A DNA stretch of 28,226 nt. It comes from a virus. The stretch is from positions 1 to 28,226 of IMG/VR virus record IMGVR_UViG_3300046306_000015; one strand, given 5' to 3'. The translations under genes were made by a program, and so were the position numbers. The notes under the pieces are model-generated. The model made no database searches, had not been told where the DNA came from, and worked only from the letters and a program-made list of their open reading frames with translations. Positions 6,785 through 15,405 of the stretch are shown here, piece by piece. Position 1 is the first letter of the stretch. Every line of letters begins with the position of its first letter.

Positions 6785-7456
6785 ATGAACAACTACCAAG
6801 CAGACGGAATTGGAACCGGTTTCCTCCCCCGACCAGCACTCCAATTCCTCCTAACCAGTGACCCGTTCTTAGGCACCAGTGTTCCGGGTGTGCCTGACGG
6901 CCCATTCAACCGAGAGTTGTATAAACTGTTGGAAAATGACTCCGCACTTGCAAACGCCTTGATGGGGTATTTGGCCAAAACTCACGGTGTGTCGAGCAGT
7001 GCCGCCCCAAGTGTCAACACTGTCCCGAATCCACTAACCGGCGCACCCAGCACACCGGCCAACCTCGCAGTGCATGTTGTATACTACACGAATTTTGAAG
7101 TCTCCTACCGGTTCAATGGCACATCTGGCCTTTGGGTGGAACTAGCTCGTATTACCAGAACCTACAATGTTTACCAAAAGCATACTAAGAAGATCACAGT
7201 CCAACTAGTCGACGGGGAGACAAACATTTCCGTCACTCTTCCCACCACCGACTCAACCGGTGCCGCTTTTGCCTTCACTCTCGATGACCTCAAAATCTTC
7301 TACATCAATAATCTGGACGATGAGAGTCCGGTGCTGAGCGTCCTCCCCGGACTGTCCGTCTCTGGCACGGTGATTCGGGTGTTGAGCACCACAGCACCAA
7401 TCGAAGGTTCCAACTACCAGTTGGTGATGGTATTCGAACATGTAACCACCACGTAA
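6785..7456 (+). CDS. Unknown, probable virion protein
   Basis: A 223-residue protein between large terminase and portal. The N-terminal ~75 residues are mixed and partly helical (FNRELYKLLENDSALANALMGYLAK). A Pro/Ser linker follows (about 78-97), and the rest is beta-rich with many Thr/Val (YYTNFEVSYRFNG, KKITVQLVDGETNISVTL, YQLVMVFEHVTTT), compatible with a jelly-roll or Ig-like fold. No family is recognised. Its stop overlaps the portal start (TAATG), so the two are probably translated together. A capsid decoration, head-vertex or tail-spike role would fit the context; this is inference only. Confidence 0.65.
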   Translation: MNNYQADGIGTGFLPRPALQFLLTSDPFLGTSVPGVPDGPFNRELYKLLENDSALANALMGYLAKTHGVSSSAAPSVNTVPNPLTGAPSTPANLAVHVVYYTNFEVSYRFNGTSGLWVELARITRTYNVYQKHTKKITVQLVDGETNISVTLPTTDSTGAAFAFTLDDLKIFYINNLDDESPVLSVLPGLSVSGTVIRVLSTTAPIEGSNYQLVMVFEHVTTT

Positions 7457-8625
7457 TGGAAGCTAAAGTCAAAAATGAGCTGTCGCAACAAAAGCAGACA
7501 GCGTTTCACTCCCAACTTCTACAACACTGTAAGGCGTTGGTTGATATGTCACGAAGTGATATGTCAAAATACTACGACCGGTGGGAGGCTAGCGACCTAG
7601 TATACCGCGGTGAACGCTTCGCCGACGAGGAAGACAAGAAGGCTTGCAAAACTGGTGCACCATCCAAGATTGTAATCCCCTTAACCTACGCACAGATTCA
7701 AACCTTCGTATCGTTCGGTATGGGACTGCTCCAACAGCGGGAACACTTTTTCGAGCTAGAAGGTACCGGGGAGGAAGACCACCGAGCAGCGAAACTGGGT
7801 GAAGCCTTGTTGGACCAGAATCTGGAAGCCAACCAGTTCACAACTCTTTTGTATCAATTTCTACTAAATATTGGTAGATTCTCTTTGGGTGTTATCAAAC
7901 ACTCATGGGTTAGGGAAACCGAAAGTGTTTGGGTTGAAGAGGAAGTTCAAGTCAGTGGGTTCCAGCCTATGCGACTGCTTGGACAGCTCTTCAACCCAGC
8001 ACCAAGGGTGCCAGAAATGAAGCAGGTCAAGAAAGAACAAGTTGCCTACATGGGGAACCGCTTAGAATCTGTAAGTCCATTCTGCTTCTACCCTGACACG
8101 CGTTTCCCACTATCCAAGTTCCAACAGGGTGAGTTCTGTGGTAGTGAAACCGAGATGTCAATGACCCAGCTTCGTAAAGGTGAGAAAGACGGCCTCTATG
8201 CAGGTGTTAAGTTCATTGAAAAACTGAGCGGAGACAAATACCTCAAACGGCAAGGCCAACGTTTTGGTCACTACCGGCAGGAGTCAACCACCGCCAAGGG
8301 TCAGATTGAATCCACAGTGATTGTAACGAGTGTGCAGTTGGAAATCACACCTTCCAAGTTCAAACTATCAGACGGCACCACCCTCGGATCGTCCAACGAC
8401 CCGGAGAAATGGATTGTTGAGTATGCAAATGATTCTCGGGTAATCCGCGCCGAACCGCTCGGTTACGTTCACAATCACTTCACCTACAGTCTTGGTCAAT
8501 TCTCCCCGGATGAGCAATCTTTGGTGAATGAGACCATTGCAGAAATGGTCGGCCATCTACAGGCTGTGATTGACTGGTTTGTTAACGCTCACATCACCAA
8601 TGTTCGCAAACCGGTTGGTCGTTGA
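7456..8625 (+). CDS. Portal protein, N-terminal part
   Basis: Most of a podovirus-type portal (the dodecameric ring through which DNA is packaged and ejected). Recognisable traits are the helical N-terminus (KYYDRWEASDLVYRGER), the ARxPLTYAQ-like PLTYAQIQTFVSFGM segment, EALLDQNLEANQF, and the start of the long stem helix ETIAEMVGHLQAVIDWFVNAHITNVRK. The frame then ends at TGA 8623-8625. The expected continuation NRLVVDP is present at once, but in the +1 frame (see 8600-9460). The two parts together are about 670 residues, close to a full-length portal. The break is either a true lesion, an assembly indel, a programmed frameshift or a real split gene. Confidence 0.82.
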   Translation: MEAKVKNELSQQKQTAFHSQLLQHCKALVDMSRSDMSKYYDRWEASDLVYRGERFADEEDKKACKTGAPSKIVIPLTYAQIQTFVSFGMGLLQQREHFFELEGTGEEDHRAAKLGEALLDQNLEANQFTTLLYQFLLNIGRFSLGVIKHSWVRETESVWVEEEVQVSGFQPMRLLGQLFNPAPRVPEMKQVKKEQVAYMGNRLESVSPFCFYPDTRFPLSKFQQGEFCGSETEMSMTQLRKGEKDGLYAGVKFIEKLSGDKYLKRQGQRFGHYRQESTTAKGQIESTVIVTSVQLEITPSKFKLSDGTTLGSSNDPEKWIVEYANDSRVIRAEPLGYVHNHFTYSLGQFSPDEQSLVNETIAEMVGHLQAVIDWFVNAHITNVRKPVGR

Positions 8626-9460
8626 TCCTGCTGGTGTGATGTTCGAGGACATTCGTGACCACAAACCAGTCATCCGCCTCAAGCCAGGTGCGTCCAATAC
8701 CGGCGTAGACCGCTACGTTAAACAACTAAACGTCTCAGACGTAACTCGAGGACACATCTCCGATGTCCAAACCCTAATGCAGTTCGTCTACATGACAACT
8801 GCGATTAGTGACAATAGTATGGGACAGGTCAACTCCGGTCGCCGCTCGGCCCGTGAAATCTCAAACACTGCCAGTGCTTCCGGTAACCGTCTCCGAACTG
8901 TTATCAAACTAATCTACGACGGTTGCCTAAAACCACTTGGCAAAGACCTCCTATCTAATCTCCGGGATGGTCTCGACGAGGACACTTTCGTAACCGTTTC
9001 GGGCACCGAGTTCCCGGACTGGGAAGCATACACCTCTTTCACTATGAAGGACGGACGAACAAAGGTCAAAGTAAACCGCACCAATCTAGCAGGTAACTTC
9101 GACTTCAAAGTCTTCGAGGGTATCCTCCCATCCGACAAGTTCGCTCAGGCAGAAACTATCGAAAACACCCTAATGGCTTTGATGAAAAACCCACAAGGTT
9201 TACCCATCCTAACCCAAGTCCTCGGCTACGACCCGAAGAAACTCTTCACCGAAGTGCTCGAACTTCGAGGCATCAAACATCCGGATCGGTTCAAGATCGA
9301 CGAAGTCCGTATGCAAGAACTCCAACTCGCAGCACAACACCAACAACAATTAGAAAATGGACCTACAAATCCCACAGGAACTGAACCCGGAATACAAGGA
9401 AGCCCCACCAACGGAGCTGTTCAAGCACCATCCGGTCCTTTCGAGTCTCTCCTTGCTTGA
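8600..9460 (+). CDS. Portal protein, C-terminal part (+1 frame)
   Basis: Continuation of the portal in the +1 frame. I start it at ATG 8600, inside the end of the first part; the frame is open from 8570 (TTG possible). It begins MFANRLVVDPAGVMFEDI, the segment that normally follows the portal stem helix. It includes NSGRRSAREISNTASASGNRL, the conserved C-terminal portal helix region, and ends in a Gln-rich, probably disordered tail. The frame change must occur between 8570 and 8622. The join CGC-A-AAC CGG (8605-8614) is the point where homology would pass from one frame to the other. Independent translation from ATG 8600 is possible but would be unusual for a portal. Confidence 0.75.
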   Translation: MFANRLVVDPAGVMFEDIRDHKPVIRLKPGASNTGVDRYVKQLNVSDVTRGHISDVQTLMQFVYMTTAISDNSMGQVNSGRRSAREISNTASASGNRLRTVIKLIYDGCLKPLGKDLLSNLRDGLDEDTFVTVSGTEFPDWEAYTSFTMKDGRTKVKVNRTNLAGNFDFKVFEGILPSDKFAQAETIENTLMALMKNPQGLPILTQVLGYDPKKLFTEVLELRGIKHPDRFKIDEVRMQELQLAAQHQQQLENGPTNPTGTEPGIQGSPTNGAVQAPSGPFESLLA

Positions 9461-9707
9461 ACTATCGGCTAAACTCCACGAGTTCCAAACCAACCCATTC
9501 TTCTCCTACCTGTCCGGGGTGTTGCAGGAAACAGCCGACCAAGCTATAGTATCCATCATCTCTGGTTTCCAGGTTCGGGACCGAACAGCAATATTGGAAA
9601 GGGAGCAAACCATAGGTGCCGCACCAGCTTATCTCAAATTCGCTCAACTCACTGACGATCTCCGGACCACTCTCACCGAAGCACTAAACAAACAATCCAA
9701 TGGATAA
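9357..9707 (+). CDS. Small protein after portal, unknown
   Basis: A 116-residue helical protein whose start (ATG 9357) lies 104 bases inside the portal end, in another frame; the overlapped portal region codes for its Gln-rich tail. A later non-ATG start would shorten the overlap. The middle (ETADQAIVSIISGF) and the helical block ILEREQTIGAAPAYLKF resemble small post-portal proteins of other podoviruses, whose function is not established. It overlaps the scaffold gene by eight bases. There is no membrane segment. Its position suggests a role in head assembly or as a portal partner. Confidence 0.6.
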   Translation: MDLQIPQELNPEYKEAPPTELFKHHPVLSSLSLLELSAKLHEFQTNPFFSYLSGVLQETADQAIVSIISGFQVRDRTAILEREQTIGAAPAYLKFAQLTDDLRTTLTEALNKQSNG

Positions 9708-10605
9708 CGAAAACAGTACCACCGATGCTCCCGACACGTCGAGCGAGCCGACTCACTCCGCAGTTGCAGCATTCCTCTTTGACGAGGTTAACCCAGTGTT
9801 TGACGACATCACTCCAGATGACGACACCACCACCGAGGACACTGCCTCCCACACTGACCAACTCACCAAACTCGCCACAGAAGGTCAAATCTCCCATGAT
9901 GAGCCAGTCCACGTCACCGACGAACAGGTCACAACAGTCGAACCTGTCGAACCTGCGATCAAGTTAGCGCCAATTATTGAAGAGGTCGAGAAAGCACAGG
10001 TGCAAGCACCAGTCACCCCCTCCGCTCCGGTCTCTCAGGCCGAAATGCAGAAGCACCTGAATATTTATGATGTGTCTGAAGCGGACTATGATGCGATCTT
10101 TGCCACCGAGAGTAAGGAAGATTCCATCAAAGCACTCAACGGTATGATGCAGAATGTGGTGCGTCAGGCTGTGACAATGAGTCACGTGTTAGTGCAGGAC
10201 TTGCAGGCCAACTTCCAGCAACAAGTGCAGCCATACATGCAGTATGCGGACGAGCAGAAGCACTCAGCAATGGAGTCTGCATTCTACTCCCAGCACGCTG
10301 ACCTACGAGCAGCACAACCAGTGGTTGACGCAGTGCTGAAACAATTTCAGGGAAGTGGGCAGAAGTTCGCAACCCCAGAGAAACTATTTGACGCAGTAGC
10401 CCAGAATACTAAAGCCTATTTGTTGCAGTTGCAACAGCTCGGGCAGACGGCCACTCCGAACACGCGAGGACCTGTGCAGACACAAGGAGTTACCCAGCAG
10501 GGTAAGCCCCGGATGGCAGCACTGCCGAGTGGTGGGCAGGGTGGTGCAGGTGCAGGTGGGGGTAATAGCGGCAAAGTCAATACAGCCCAAAGGCTGTTCG
10601 GCTGA
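9700..10605 (+). CDS. Probable capsid scaffolding protein
   Basis: A 301-residue protein directly before the major capsid gene, the standard site for a scaffold. The first ~110 residues are very acidic and Thr/Ser/Pro-rich, likely disordered. Residues about 118-245 are helical with coiled-coil character (AEMQKHLNIYDVSEADYDAIF, then QAVTMSHVLVQDLQANFQQQVQP). The C-terminus is Gln/Gly-rich with a basic end. This acidic-disordered, coiled-coil, basic-tail layout is known from scaffolds that assemble procapsids and then leave. No sequence signature is diagnostic, so the call rests on layout and position. Confidence 0.7.
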   Translation: MDNENSTTDAPDTSSEPTHSAVAAFLFDEVNPVFDDITPDDDTTTEDTASHTDQLTKLATEGQISHDEPVHVTDEQVTTVEPVEPAIKLAPIIEEVEKAQVQAPVTPSAPVSQAEMQKHLNIYDVSEADYDAIFATESKEDSIKALNGMMQNVVRQAVTMSHVLVQDLQANFQQQVQPYMQYADEQKHSAMESAFYSQHADLRAAQPVVDAVLKQFQGSGQKFATPEKLFDAVAQNTKAYLLQLQQLGQTATPNTRGPVQTQGVTQQGKPRMAALPSGGQGGAGAGGGNSGKVNTAQRLFG

Positions 10606-10638
10606 ACCAACAATACAACAACAAACTAAACTAAAATT

Positions 10639-12039
10639 ATGGCCCTATTTGGCTTACTAAGCACGGAGAGTTTTGCCTCCGAACGTTTCACCAGCATCCG
10701 ACGCTCGGTGTTCTACCAGTACCCTAACGGTGCTGCTCCGCTACTGGGACTCCTCAGTATGCTTGACGGCGAGGTCTTGAATGACCCGGAATTCTCATGG
10801 TACGAAGATCGCCTGGCTGAACTGGTATCCACTACAGTGGTTAATGGTACGACTAGTGGTGCTTGGTATGCGGACAGCTCAGGCTCCCTGGGTTCTGCGA
10901 TGGCAACTACCGCGGCTGACCGGACTGCGAACACCTCCGCTGCCTACTGGCTTCGCGTGGCTAGTCTGGACCCATTTCGCGGAAATGACATCATCAAGAT
11001 GAAGGGACTTAACGTCACCGGTTCCACCGTTGATGGTCAGTTCCGTATTGCACCAAACAGCTCCGGTGTGTTCTCGTCCAGCTCTGGTGGTTTCTACATT
11101 CGTGTAGTCCCAATCAACACCATTGTAAACGTGTTAAACGTTTATAACCAAACAGATGCCGCAACGGAAGTGCAGGTGCTGGGCAATGCAAACATGCAGG
11201 GCCAAACCGGCTCAAGTGAAGGTTCCTACACCATTGCTACCCGAACTGGTAATAACTCCCAGATCTTCCGGACACCAATGAGCTTCACTGGCACAGCGTT
11301 GGTCACTTCCGCGAAGTTTGACGAAGCCGGACCCTACAAGGACAAGGCTAAAAAAGCCTCCATGCGACACATGATTCAAATGGAACTTCAGTTCCTCTTT
11401 GGTGATCCAAGTAAGTCCATCGACACTACTTCCGGTCTGCCAACCTACACCATGGGTGGTATCATGTTCTTCCTGAAACTTTGGGAAGCTGGTGCCGGTA
11501 ACGCCGTTGCTGGTGTTGTAAGCACCTACCCAGTATCTGCCTCCACCTCCAACTCCGACGACAATAAGCGGATCATCAATGTCAATGGTAATATTACCGA
11601 ATCGGCCCTGGACGACTACTTCGAAAAGTTGTTCCGCCACACAAACAATGTGTCCAATGAGAAAATGGCATTCTGTGGGTCTGGTTTCCTGAACGTACTG
11701 AACAAGCTATACAAGTCCAAGGTGGTGTTCCAAGCCGACATCCCACAAGCTGATGCCTACGGAATGTCCGTGGTCAAACACGTTTGCCCGTTCGGCACCA
11801 TCTACTACAAGACGCACCCACTCTTCAGTCGTAACGCGTTCATGCGCTACAACGCACTGTTCCTTGATGTTCAAAACTTCAAATACCGCTACATGCAAGG
11901 TCGTGACACTGACATCAAGAAGAACATCCAACCAAACAATGCCGACTACCGTCAAGATGAGTTTTTGACCGAAGCTGGTCTTGAATGCCAATTCCCGGAA
12001 GCCAACATGTATATGGTTGGTGTCACCGGTGCTGCCTAA
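10639..12039 (+). CDS. Major capsid protein
   Basis: A 466-residue protein following the scaffold, with traits of the SU10-type (DUF5309-like) major head proteins, HK97 fold. These include an early PLLGLLSMLDGEVLNDPEFSWYEDR segment, a later MRHMIQMELQFLFGD E-loop/helix region, and a C-terminal block with ALFLDVQNFKYRYMQGRDTDIK and a final LECQFPEANMYMVGV strand. Shells of this phage type are built from hundreds of copies. The leader is 33 bases of A/C-rich DNA (ACAACAACAAACTAAACTAAAATT) without a Shine-Dalgarno sequence. An intrinsic terminator follows one small gene downstream, as expected where head proteins must be made in excess. Confidence 0.82.
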   Translation: MALFGLLSTESFASERFTSIRRSVFYQYPNGAAPLLGLLSMLDGEVLNDPEFSWYEDRLAELVSTTVVNGTTSGAWYADSSGSLGSAMATTAADRTANTSAAYWLRVASLDPFRGNDIIKMKGLNVTGSTVDGQFRIAPNSSGVFSSSSGGFYIRVVPINTIVNVLNVYNQTDAATEVQVLGNANMQGQTGSSEGSYTIATRTGNNSQIFRTPMSFTGTALVTSAKFDEAGPYKDKAKKASMRHMIQMELQFLFGDPSKSIDTTSGLPTYTMGGIMFFLKLWEAGAGNAVAGVVSTYPVSASTSNSDDNKRIINVNGNITESALDDYFEKLFRHTNNVSNEKMAFCGSGFLNVLNKLYKSKVVFQADIPQADAYGMSVVKHVCPFGTIYYKTHPLFSRNAFMRYNALFLDVQNFKYRYMQGRDTDIKKNIQPNNADYRQDEFLTEAGLECQFPEANMYMVGVTGAA

Positions 12040-12065
12040 ACCACAAACCAATAGAACACAGAACA

Positions 12066-12260
12066 ATGAGTGATATGAGAAAATCCGACGTCCGTACTAT
12101 TAGTCCTTCCCTTGCCGGTGGGACACAAGGCACCATGGGTGGTAAAACCGACACCGCCTCCAAGGATTCGCTAATCGGCACTAACACTGTCAAAGAATAT
12201 GTCCCTGGGAAACTCACCATGGGGGCAGGTGCTCCCGGCGGCAAGGGTCAGCGTAGCTAA
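12066..12260 (+). CDS. Gly-rich small protein after capsid
   Basis: I choose ATG 12066 (after the leader AGAACACAGAACA, past the capsid stop) rather than a longer frame running back into the capsid gene. The 64-residue product (MSDMRKSDVRTISPSLAG...) is rich in Gly, Ser, Thr and Lys. It has no predicted secondary core and ends in GAGAPGGKGQRS. It is co-transcribed with the capsid and lies before the terminator, so it is probably produced at similar level. It may be a head decoration or cement peptide; no family is recognised. Confidence 0.55.
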   Translation: MSDMRKSDVRTISPSLAGGTQGTMGGKTDTASKDSLIGTNTVKEYVPGKLTMGAGAPGGKGQRS

Positions 12261-12279
12261 GCAACCCAACTAGTCCAAG

Positions 12280-12310
12280 CGGCAGTAACCTCGTGTTACT
12301 GCCGTTTTTT
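12280..12310 (+). terminator. Intrinsic terminator after capsid genes
   Basis: A perfect 10-base-pair stem, CGGCAGTAAC (12280-12289) and GTTACTGCCG (12295-12304), with a five-base loop and followed by six T (12305-12310). It lies only 11 bases before the adaptor start, leaving no room for a new promoter, so tail genes must be made by readthrough. Confidence 0.93.
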
Positions 12311-12321
12311 CGCATACTAGT

Positions 12322-12981
12322 ATGAGCGACCTCTTTCAAATGCGGCAAACGGTTCTGGGCTGTGTGTCACGGATAGGCACCACTTTCAACACTGGGACAC
12401 AAAACTTCGTCGACACCGCGATCAATAATGCCATCATCTATGCACAACGGAAATGTGACTTCGAGTGGAATAAGGGTGTTGTCAGCATCCGGTGTGCGCC
12501 AACTGGTCGCATTGACCAAGCGTTTGAGGACGGTGAACCGGTTAAGTTGAAGAAGATTATTAAAGCCTTTGGGTTGGTTGATCCGGGGTTGGCGAATAAT
12601 CAGTCAGTGCCGTATTTGTCCAGAACCAGTCAGATTGCCGACGACACCCTGCGGAGACAGAATCACTGCCCTTGCACGGGTAATCGGGTTATACATGATG
12701 GGCAAAAGGTTTATCATACGCCTTTGCTGGCCGAACCGTATGATTTGTTTTTCTACGCGGTTAAGTGGATGCCACGTTTGGTCAAAGAACAGGATACTAA
12801 TTTTTTACTAGACTACGGTTTCGACTACATCATGTATCGTGCAATCGTGGAGTTGAACTTTTTCATCAAAGAGGACGAGCGGTTTCATGTGAACACCTCC
12901 ATGGTGGCAGATGCTTGGAATAGCTTGTTGACTTGGGATGCTAGCCTAATTTCACCAACAGAAACAGAAATTGAATTATGA
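12322..12981 (+). CDS. Head-tail adaptor (T7 gp11-like)
   Basis: A 219-residue, mainly helical protein in the position and with the general look of podovirus adaptors that attach below the portal. The first helix block is NFVDTAINNAIIYAQRKCDFEW. The middle is a beta region around VVSIRCAPTG and LKKIIKAFGL. The C-terminal helices (YGFDYIMYRAIVELNFFIKEDERF) have the TtuA-like pattern. It begins 11 bases after the terminator's T-run with no Shine-Dalgarno sequence. It overlaps the following fibre gene by ATGA, so their translation is coupled. Similarity to the T7 gp11 family is judged by eye. Confidence 0.68.
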   Translation: MSDLFQMRQTVLGCVSRIGTTFNTGTQNFVDTAINNAIIYAQRKCDFEWNKGVVSIRCAPTGRIDQAFEDGEPVKLKKIIKAFGLVDPGLANNQSVPYLSRTSQIADDTLRRQNHCPCTGNRVIHDGQKVYHTPLLAEPYDLFFYAVKWMPRLVKEQDTNFLLDYGFDYIMYRAIVELNFFIKEDERFHVNTSMVADAWNSLLTWDASLISPTETEIEL

Positions 12982-14108
12982 GTTACGAAAGCGAGAATGG
13001 TTTAAACGACCTTGATGTGGCAGAGCCTTTGGATGGTGCGACACCGGCGGAGCTACTGCTAGCATTTCGACAGTTGAAGGCGGTGGTGAAGAATGCACTA
13101 CTGGTGGCACATCACCCGGATGGTAGGTTGCGTCCAGGTGCGTTTACCAAGTTGGAGGAAAACTTGGTAGGAACAGGGCAGTTGGTGGACCTCGCGGTTA
13201 CTTCGACTAAGCTAGGTCTTGGTGCGGTTACCAGCACCAAGATTGCTGACTTGGCGGTGACGGCCAGTAAGCTGGCCACTGACAGTGTGACGGAGGATAA
13301 ATACGCCGACGAGTCTATACCAGCAGCAGCTTACAAAACCAACACTATCCCGCTCACAGCACTTGCCAGTTACATAACCCGTGGCTACCTATCCTCTCAC
13401 GTGAGTGATGATAATATTCGAGCAGTCACCGCACAGGCGATTGCAGATAAAGCAGTGGTGGACAGGACAATTGATACTATGACGTTTAGCAAGCTGATTG
13501 GTGGTTCGAACAATAGTCTACTATTCAAGTCGAACGATGCTTGGCAGGCTGTTTCACTAGCTGATGGTGCCTTAGCCTACAACTCCACAACCAATATGTT
13601 TGAAATCACTAATGGTTGGAAAACTTGCACCACGGTGAGTGCGCAGACGAAGGGCTTGGGCGGCGGGCAAGGAGCATCCGGTGGCTGGGTGACTAGGGTG
13701 ATGACTCAGGTGACAGACACTGACGATATTTTTGCCGGAACCGATGGAACAGCGTTCAAGCTAATCCCAGGTGTGTATCTAGTACGAATTGACTGCCCAG
13801 CTTTTAACGTCGGGACAAATCAGGCGAAGTTAATAAAACGGGACCCAACCATTTTCCCCGCAGTTTATACCGACGTTGCTTTCGGATCTTCTGTGGTTGC
13901 CGGCAGAGCAACCACAGGTACCCCTACGCCAGCTTCATCCATGTCGACTATTAACACCATCCTAACTGTAGTTTCAGGCACCGATGAATACACGTTGCAA
14001 CACTGGATACAAACAAGTACAAATATGCACGACTTCGGCTATCCTACAGATTCCACCAACTCCACCGGTGAAGTCTACGTCCAAGGTCAGTTCATTAAAA
14101 TAGCCTAA
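12978..14108 (+). CDS. Second tail fibre protein
   Basis: A 376-residue fibre. After a helical N-terminal anchor (residues about 20-65) come ~11-residue shaft repeats (LAVTSTKLGLG, AVTSTKIADL, AVTASKLATDS, SVTEDKYADES), typical of trimeric phage fibres. These run to about residue 170 with further diverged copies. The C-terminal ~165 residues, from GWKTCTTVSAQ, are beta-rich and Gly/Thr-rich, similar in outline to C1q/TNF-like or other jelly-roll receptor-binding heads. It is encoded between adaptor and nozzle, so it may attach at that ring. Host receptor binding or fibre-anchoring is the likely role. Confidence 0.72.
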   Translation: MSYESENGLNDLDVAEPLDGATPAELLLAFRQLKAVVKNALLVAHHPDGRLRPGAFTKLEENLVGTGQLVDLAVTSTKLGLGAVTSTKIADLAVTASKLATDSVTEDKYADESIPAAAYKTNTIPLTALASYITRGYLSSHVSDDNIRAVTAQAIADKAVVDRTIDTMTFSKLIGGSNNSLLFKSNDAWQAVSLADGALAYNSTTNMFEITNGWKTCTTVSAQTKGLGGGQGASGGWVTRVMTQVTDTDDIFAGTDGTAFKLIPGVYLVRIDCPAFNVGTNQAKLIKRDPTIFPAVYTDVAFGSSVVAGRATTGTPTPASSMSTINTILTVVSGTDEYTLQHWIQTSTNMHDFGYPTDSTNSTGEVYVQGQFIKIA

Positions 14109-14112
14109 CCGT

Positions 14113-15405
14113 ATGCCCAACAAGAACATAACCCGTGAGCAGATTCACACTGGTCTCAGCCAATCCAAGTCAGATGAAAAATGGTCCGACATGATGAACT
14201 TCCGGTGTGCTTCAAACCGAACAAAGGTGGTGCCACGTAAGTTTAAGCTATCAGAAACCACCGATGGGTATCACACTATTATTCGTGGTGTCAGTGGGCT
14301 AATCTACGCCATAGGTTTACGCTTCTCCAAGGTGCTCCGCGGTATGGATGGCACGATACCCCAGCACCTGTGGCGGGCTAGAGTCACCCGTGAAACACAC
14401 ACTGACGATCAGTCTGAGAACCTGCGAGTCCGTGGAAGCTACCTCGGTGGTGTGCCAAAAAGCATTCGTGTAACTGTGGTGAACAACAGACTAATCGCTG
14501 ACCACGACTGGGCAGCACCAATCTTGGACGAAGAGGTTGAAGCTGGTGAGGATGTAACTGATGGTGCATACCCACTAGAACTAACCATCTCCTTTGCTGT
14601 GCCACCTTGGCTTGGCACCAGTGAACTAGAACGAACAGAATACACAATTGGTCAAACTGTTCGGCAAAACCATAACATCGCTACACCCGAATTCCCAACC
14701 ACCGGAGACGTCTACCAGTGTGTGAAAAATACAGCTGGGTTTCCTAATACTTTCTGCTACGCTGGCAACGACCAGTTCTGGCGCAGGTGGCAAAGATACA
14801 ACTGGGTGGATAATTACTACCATCCCAGCGGTGTGGCTTACAAAATTGGTGAGCGAATACTTGACTCCACTGAGCAGTATATTTTCGAGTGTATTCAAAT
14901 TGCCCTGCTAAAGCCCCCCACAACCAGCACCGTAATCGGCTCTTCCTACACGAAACATCCACAGTCTGAGCAGTACTGGAAACTAATAGGCCCAACCGGT
15001 CCCATCCCACGCTACTGCTATTATGCTAAAAACTTCGTAGGTGACCAAGTGTCCTACAACGGTGTTCGCTACACCTGTGTACAAAACCATGAGCACGGTT
15101 TGTCACCTATTGGTCACCCAGAAATATCCACCGTCCCTGGTGCCTCCACCACCATCCCCTTTTGGTCCGTAACCAACCCATACCTCCAGCCTGCTCGCGC
15201 TGCCGATGTGGACATCTATGATGGTGTTGTAAAAGTTGGTGACCAAATAGCAAATGCCAACGGCCTGTCTCGGCTGCACCTAAACACCGGAACGTACCGA
15301 ATTGTCGTATCCCGAAACGACTGTAGGTTGACTGAGTTCACCGTGGTAAAAACCACCGCACTCCAAACTCAAGCAGTAACCATCCAACAGGTCCACACCG
15401 TATGA
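14113..15405 (+). CDS. Tail nozzle part 1 with three sugar-binding-like repeats
   Basis: A 430-residue protein. The N-terminal ~170 residues (SDEKWSDMMNFRCASNRTKVVPR...) resemble the opening of a podovirus nozzle (T7 gp12-like), where small N-terminal motifs position the first beta-propeller blades. Three related modules follow at about 177-226, 242-292 and 303-354. Each has a pattern like (Y)xxGxxV...YxC(V)...W, the third being clearest: GDQVSYNGVRYTCVQNHEHG...PFW. This pattern is that of CBM5/12 (chitin-binding-type) modules. It overlaps the next gene by ATGA. A single nozzle protein elsewhere is usually one polypeptide; here the function seems divided between this gene and the next. Confidence 0.6.
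   Translation: MPNKNITREQIHTGLSQSKSDEKWSDMMNFRCASNRTKVVPRKFKLSETTDGYHTIIRGVSGLIYAIGLRFSKVLRGMDGTIPQHLWRARVTRETHTDDQSENLRVRGSYLGGVPKSIRVTVVNNRLIADHDWAAPILDEEVEAGEDVTDGAYPLELTISFAVPPWLGTSELERTEYTIGQTVRQNHNIATPEFPTTGDVYQCVKNTAGFPNTFCYAGNDQFWRRWQRYNWVDNYYHPSGVAYKIGERILDSTEQYIFECIQIALLKPPTTSTVIGSSYTKHPQSEQYWKLIGPTGPIPRYCYYAKNFVGDQVSYNGVRYTCVQNHEHGLSPIGHPEISTVPGASTTIPFWSVTNPYLQPARAADVDIYDGVVKVGDQIANANGLSRLHLNTGTYRIVVSRNDCRLTEFTVVKTTALQTQAVTIQQVHTV

Noticed and set aside
8570-8625. Intron or intein as cause of the portal break
   Set aside because: There is no extra sequence between the two parts; rather a few bases are missing or added, so an intervening element does not fit.
12269-12321. ACTAGT copies on both sides of the terminator
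   Set aside because: Six-base palindrome at 12269-12274 and 12316-12321; too short to claim an insertion footprint or site pair.
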